Positions 6,541 to 8,529 of a stretch of 8,529 nucleotides of DNA are shown here, one piece after another. The stretch is from Desulfobacterales bacterium. GTDB lineage: Bacteria > Desulfobacterota > Desulfobacteria > Desulfobacterales > C00003106. The notes beneath the pieces are model-generated. The model did no database searches and had not been told where the DNA came from. It saw nothing but the letters and a program-made list of their open reading frames with translations. Position 1 is the first letter of the stretch; each line of letters opens with the position of its first letter. The position numbers and the translations under genes were made by a program. The stretch covers positions 1-8,529 of the forward strand of contig DAOVGD010000021.1 of the NCBI GenBank assembly GCA_030672555.1, in the 5' to 3' direction.

Positions 6541-7298
6541 TAAAGGCCGCGTTCTTTCTTTACGTATTCATAAGCGTTGTTGATCTCGATTAGTCTTTGA
6601 TTTGCAAATTGAATAAAATCTTCCGGCAGACCTTTTGATACCAGTTTATCAGGATGGTACTCTGTCACAAGCCTTCTGTAGGAGCGTTTTATTTCCTCGC
6701 GGTTTGAATCAGGTGATACACCTAATATTTTATAATACTTATCATTGTCGCTTACATAGAGCGCTTTGAGCTGATTATATTCATTGGCATTGATCCTGAA
6801 AACCTGTGCGATCGAAGAAATGTACCTTTCTTCCTCCTCGCTAAAGGTCCCGTCGGCAATAGAAATTCGAAACAGGAGTGACAGGATTTCGCGCAAGATC
6901 TCAGGATTGTGTTGATTCAGCATATAAACCTGTTGGGCATATTGTTCTGAGGTGGCGTTTGAATATCTTGCTTTGTTAAACAGACTTGTAATGACATTCA
7001 ACTCCTCGTTTGACAGCCTAAGATTGTTAGTCAAAAAATCTTTATAGGTACCAATCTCATCAGCAGTTACCTTTCCATCGGCCTCTGCCAGTTTTGCGAC
7101 AAGGCTCGTTAGTGCAACATAAAAGAGAAACTCTCTGTTGGTATTTACACCACCATAGATTGAGAAATTTTCAATCCTCCTCGGCCCACCCTGTTCGGTG
7201 TCAAAGCCATGTCCCACCATACCTCCCAGCAGGGCGCCGATGGGTCCTCCTATCATAAAGCCTATACCGGCCCCGATTGTTTTGCCTAAAAATCCCAT
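6540..7298 (-). CDS. DjlA-like membrane-anchored TerB/J-domain co-chaperone
   Basis: 252 aa with the domain order of DjlA. Residues 1-30 are a Gly-rich hydrophobic segment (GAGIGFMIGGPIGALLGGM, 9-27) with repeated GxxxG spacing that suits a single dimerising membrane anchor. Residues about 50-175 are TerB-like, with two acidic repeats: AEADGKVTADE (71-81) and SIADGTFSEEEE (146-157). The C-terminal J domain (about 187-252) starts DKYYKILGVSPDS and has the HPD triad at 215-217 that stimulates DnaK ATPase; no Gly/Phe or zinc-finger region follows. It probably recruits DnaK to the inner membrane; the client is unknown. The start ATG has AGGAGG seven bases upstream, and a plausible promoter lies close by. 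It is joined to the lipoprotein gene by a one-base overlap. Annotation as plain TerB (tellurite resistance) would be misleading. Confidence 0.92.
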   Translation of the reverse strand: MGFLGKTIGAGIGFMIGGPIGALLGGMVGHGFDTEQGGPRRIENFSIYGGVNTNREFLFYVALTSLVAKLAEADGKVTADEIGTYKDFLTNNLRLSNEELNVITSLFNKARYSNATSEQYAQQVYMLNQHNPEILREILSLLFRISIADGTFSEEEERYISSIAQVFRINANEYNQLKALYVSDNDKYYKILGVSPDSNREEIKRSYRRLVTEYHPDKLVSKGLPEDFIQFANQRLIEINNAYEYVKKERGL

Positions 7299-7314
7299 GT
7301 GGGAACCTCCTAAT

Positions 7315-7326
7315 TTTAGTACTAAA
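7315..7326. promoter_or_regulatory. 12-bp perfect palindrome in divergent promoter region, candidate operator
   Basis: TTTAGTACTAAA is a perfect palindrome. A related arm, TTAGTTACTA (7330-7339), lies just to its right, and ACTAA-N4-TTAGT (7321-7334) links the two. The block covers the likely start point and -10 of the J-domain gene, and would also overlap a weak plus-strand promoter (TTTAGT, 17 nt, TATATT at 7338-7343) for the kinase. A regulator bound here could affect both genes. The region is AT-rich, so chance is possible. Confidence 0.28.
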
Positions 7327-7335
7327 TAATTAGTT

Positions 7336-7364
7336 ACTATATTTTTCTCTGTAAATAAAGTCTA
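7336..7364 (-). promoter_or_regulatory. Candidate sigma70-type promoter for the J-domain/lipoprotein unit
   Basis: On the minus strand TAGACT (7364-7359; four of six -35 bases) is followed after 17 nt by TATAGT (7341-7336; five of six -10 bases). Transcription would start near 7329, about 30 nt before the ATG at 7298, leaving room for the AGGAGG site. Position and spacing make it the most convincing promoter in this gap. Confidence 0.42.
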
Positions 7365-7414
7365 TTTTGGAGTAATATTCGGGATCACATTAAAGCTTGA
7401 TAGGAGAAATACCA

Positions 7415-8344
7415 ATGGATATTTTTGTTTCCGGTTCTCTGGCCTACGACAGGATTATGAATTTTGAGGGAAGATTCGCCGATCACATCCTTCCGGACAA
7501 AATTCATATCCTCAATGTATGCTTTACCGTAAATGGAATGCAAGAAAGGTTCGGTGGAACAGCAGGGAATATCGCCTATGCCCTTGCCCTTTTGGGAGAA
7601 AAGCCTACCGTGCTTTCATGTATCGGTCATGATCACGCGCAATACTTTTCCTGGCTACGGGAAAATGATATAAATACTGACACCGTCCGGATTGTGGGAG
7701 AGGAATTTACGGCAAGCGCCTACATTACTACTGATCTTTCCGACAACCAGATTACGGGATTTAATCCCGGGGCCATGAAATATTCATCAGGGTATACCTT
7801 CGATGGGGTGACACCGTCAGAATGTATCGGAATCGTGGCGCCCGGGAACCTAAATGACATGTGTGATTATTGCCGTATATATAAAGAAAAAGGAATCCGT
7901 TACATCTTTGATCCGGGGCAATCTCTTACGGCCTGGGAGACGGAACGACTCAGAGGGTGTATTGACGGGGCAACAATACTTATTTCAAACGACTATGAGC
8001 TGGAAATCATCCAAAAGACCCTTAACTTGGACCGTGAAGAACTACTCGACCTTACAGGTAATGTCATCACCACTAAAGCAGAGCACGGATCAGTGGTTTT
8101 TTCCAGCGAAGGAGAGGCAGTAATCCCTGCCATAGAGCCTGAAAAGGTGTCGGACCCTACCGGCGCAGGTGACGCCTATAGAGGCGGGCTTATCAAGGGG
8201 CTGACTTTGGGCAAAAATATTGTTCAGAGCGCCCTGATGGGAAGCCTATGCGCTTCCTACGCGGTAGCGTGTCACGGCACACAGGAGTATCGATTCGATT
8301 TGGAGCAATTTATGGAAAGGCTTGATGATATTAAGATGGGTTAA
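7415..8344 (+). CDS. PfkB-family sugar/nucleoside kinase (adenosine-kinase-like)
   Basis: 309 aa, normal for the ribokinase/PfkB family, which phosphorylates a sugar or nucleoside hydroxyl using ATP in the cytoplasm. The N-terminus MDIFVSGSLAYDRIM and FGGTAGNIAYALALLG (46-61) form the substrate-side PfkB signature. NDYE (192-195) fits the NxxE Mg/phosphate motif. DPTGAGDAYRGG (247-258) is the second signature, with the anion hole and catalytic base D253. The stretch HILPDKIHILNVCFTVNG (24-41) is shared with a bacterial and archaeal group often annotated as adenosine or nucleoside kinase, but substrate cannot be fixed from sequence. ATG 7415 is chosen over an in-frame TTG at 7397 because AGGAG (7402-7406) sits eight bases before it and would lie inside the longer version. 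Transcribed away from the J-domain gene; no clear terminator follows. Confidence 0.93.
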   Translation: MDIFVSGSLAYDRIMNFEGRFADHILPDKIHILNVCFTVNGMQERFGGTAGNIAYALALLGEKPTVLSCIGHDHAQYFSWLRENDINTDTVRIVGEEFTASAYITTDLSDNQITGFNPGAMKYSSGYTFDGVTPSECIGIVAPGNLNDMCDYCRIYKEKGIRYIFDPGQSLTAWETERLRGCIDGATILISNDYELEIIQKTLNLDREELLDLTGNVITTKAEHGSVVFSSEGEAVIPAIEPEKVSDPTGAGDAYRGGLIKGLTLGKNIVQSALMGSLCASYAVACHGTQEYRFDLEQFMERLDDIKMG

Positions 8345-8391
8345 TAGGGAGTAAACACCATAAGCGCTGAGTTAAACAGAAAGGCATCAAA

Positions 8392-8426
8392 CTATTCACT
8401 ATTAACAATTGATTATTGATTATTAA
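8392..8426 (+). repeat. Five heptamer tandem repeats running into the next start codon
   Basis: Five consecutive 7-nt units: CTATTCA, CTATTAA, CAATTGA, TTATTGA, TTATTAA (consensus YWATTVA). The next unit in phase, CTATGGC, contains the ATG of the four-helix-bundle gene at 8429. The block replaces any ribosome site. Units are imperfect, so this is a degenerate array. Confidence 0.6.
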
Positions 8427-8428
8427 CT

Positions 8429-8529
8429 ATGGCTAAAGGCGATGATATTCAGGAGAGACTTGTTGATTTTGCAGTAAGCATTATACAGCTTGCCGACAAA
8501 TTGCCGAAAACTACAGCCGGGAGACATAT
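8429..8529 (+). CDS. Four-helix-bundle protein, 23S rRNA intervening-sequence type (partial, 3' end beyond window)
   Basis: Only the first 33 codons are in the window. The translation MAKGDDIQERLVDFAVSI followed by IQLADKLPKTTAGRH matches the recalled N-terminus of the four-helix-bundle family first seen in 23S rRNA intervening sequences (S23/IVP); the full proteins are about 120 aa. Here the gene stands outside any rRNA. The family shares a fold with Avd of diversity-generating retroelements, but most free-standing members have no known function and nothing in this window indicates a retroelement. No purine-rich ribosome site precedes the ATG; instead the upstream sequence is a heptamer array ending at the start codon. 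It lies 84 nt after the kinase stop on the same strand and may be read from the kinase transcript. Confidence 0.8.
   Translation, partial: MAKGDDIQERLVDFAVSIIQLADKLPKTTAGRH

Noticed and set aside
7397..7414. A six-residue N-terminal extension of the kinase from TTG 7397
   Set aside because: The AGGAG ribosome site would be inside the extension, and the PfkB N-terminus begins naturally at ATG 7415.
8429..8529. Diversity-generating retroelement (Avd-like gene at the right edge)
   Set aside because: The fold family is shared, but there is no reverse transcriptase, template repeat or variable repeat in the window, and the N-terminus fits the general free-standing family.

Overview
The window looks like part of the chromosome of a dissimilatory sulfate- or sulfite-reducing bacterium, most likely a member of the Desulfobacterota (Deltaproteobacteria). 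The main evidence is a dsrM-dsrK-dsrJ gene run of the type found in sulfate reducers, preceded by an RsbRD-N-domain gene that often precedes dsrM in that group. Base composition is moderate and coding density is high. I see no rRNA, tRNA, transposase, CRISPR array or phage gene.

Layout, left to right. Positions 1-3400 (minus strand) hold an operon read right to left: an RsbRD-N-like regulator or sensor of unknown role, dsrM (heme b membrane subunit), dsrK (iron-sulfur HdrD-like subunit) and the first 52 codons of dsrJ (membrane-anchored cytochrome c), which is cut by the window edge. Spacing is 21 nt, 3 nt and a 1-nt overlap. dsrO and dsrP would be expected beyond the left edge. The 263-nt gap at 3401-3663 carries two candidate sigma70-type promoters for this operon, each with a perfect TTGACA box, and a weak candidate terminator for the gene upstream.

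Positions 3664-5930 (minus strand) hold otsB and otsA, the two-step trehalose pathway: trehalose-6-phosphate synthase (GT20) and trehalose-6-phosphate phosphatase (HAD). They overlap by 25 nt, and otsA starts with TTG. Directly upstream of otsB is an unrecognised open frame of 40-51 codons whose TGA overlaps the otsB ATG (ATGA). It is either a small coupled gene or the 3' remnant of a lost gene.

Positions 6130-7298 (minus strand) hold a two-gene unit: a membrane-anchored TerB plus J-domain protein of DjlA-like architecture, and a small lipoprotein joined to it by a 1-nt TAATG overlap. The 116-nt gap to the right is a divergent promoter region with a 12-bp perfect palindrome. Positions 7415-8344 (plus strand) encode a PfkB-family sugar or nucleoside kinase. 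The window ends in the first 33 codons of a four-helix-bundle (23S rRNA intervening-sequence-type) protein gene at 8429, preceded by five heptamer repeats that run in phase into its start codon.

Functionally, the left block moves electrons between the membrane quinone pool, periplasm and cytoplasm for sulfite reduction (DsrC trisulfide as the accepted cytoplasmic partner). The middle block makes trehalose, probably as a compatible solute. The right block is envelope-associated chaperoning and nucleoside or sugar metabolism. No wholly new multi-gene system is evident. The least explained items are the heptamer-repeat leader of the four-helix-bundle gene, the small frame overlapping otsB, the J-domain/lipoprotein pair, and the RsbRD-like protein heading the dsr operon.
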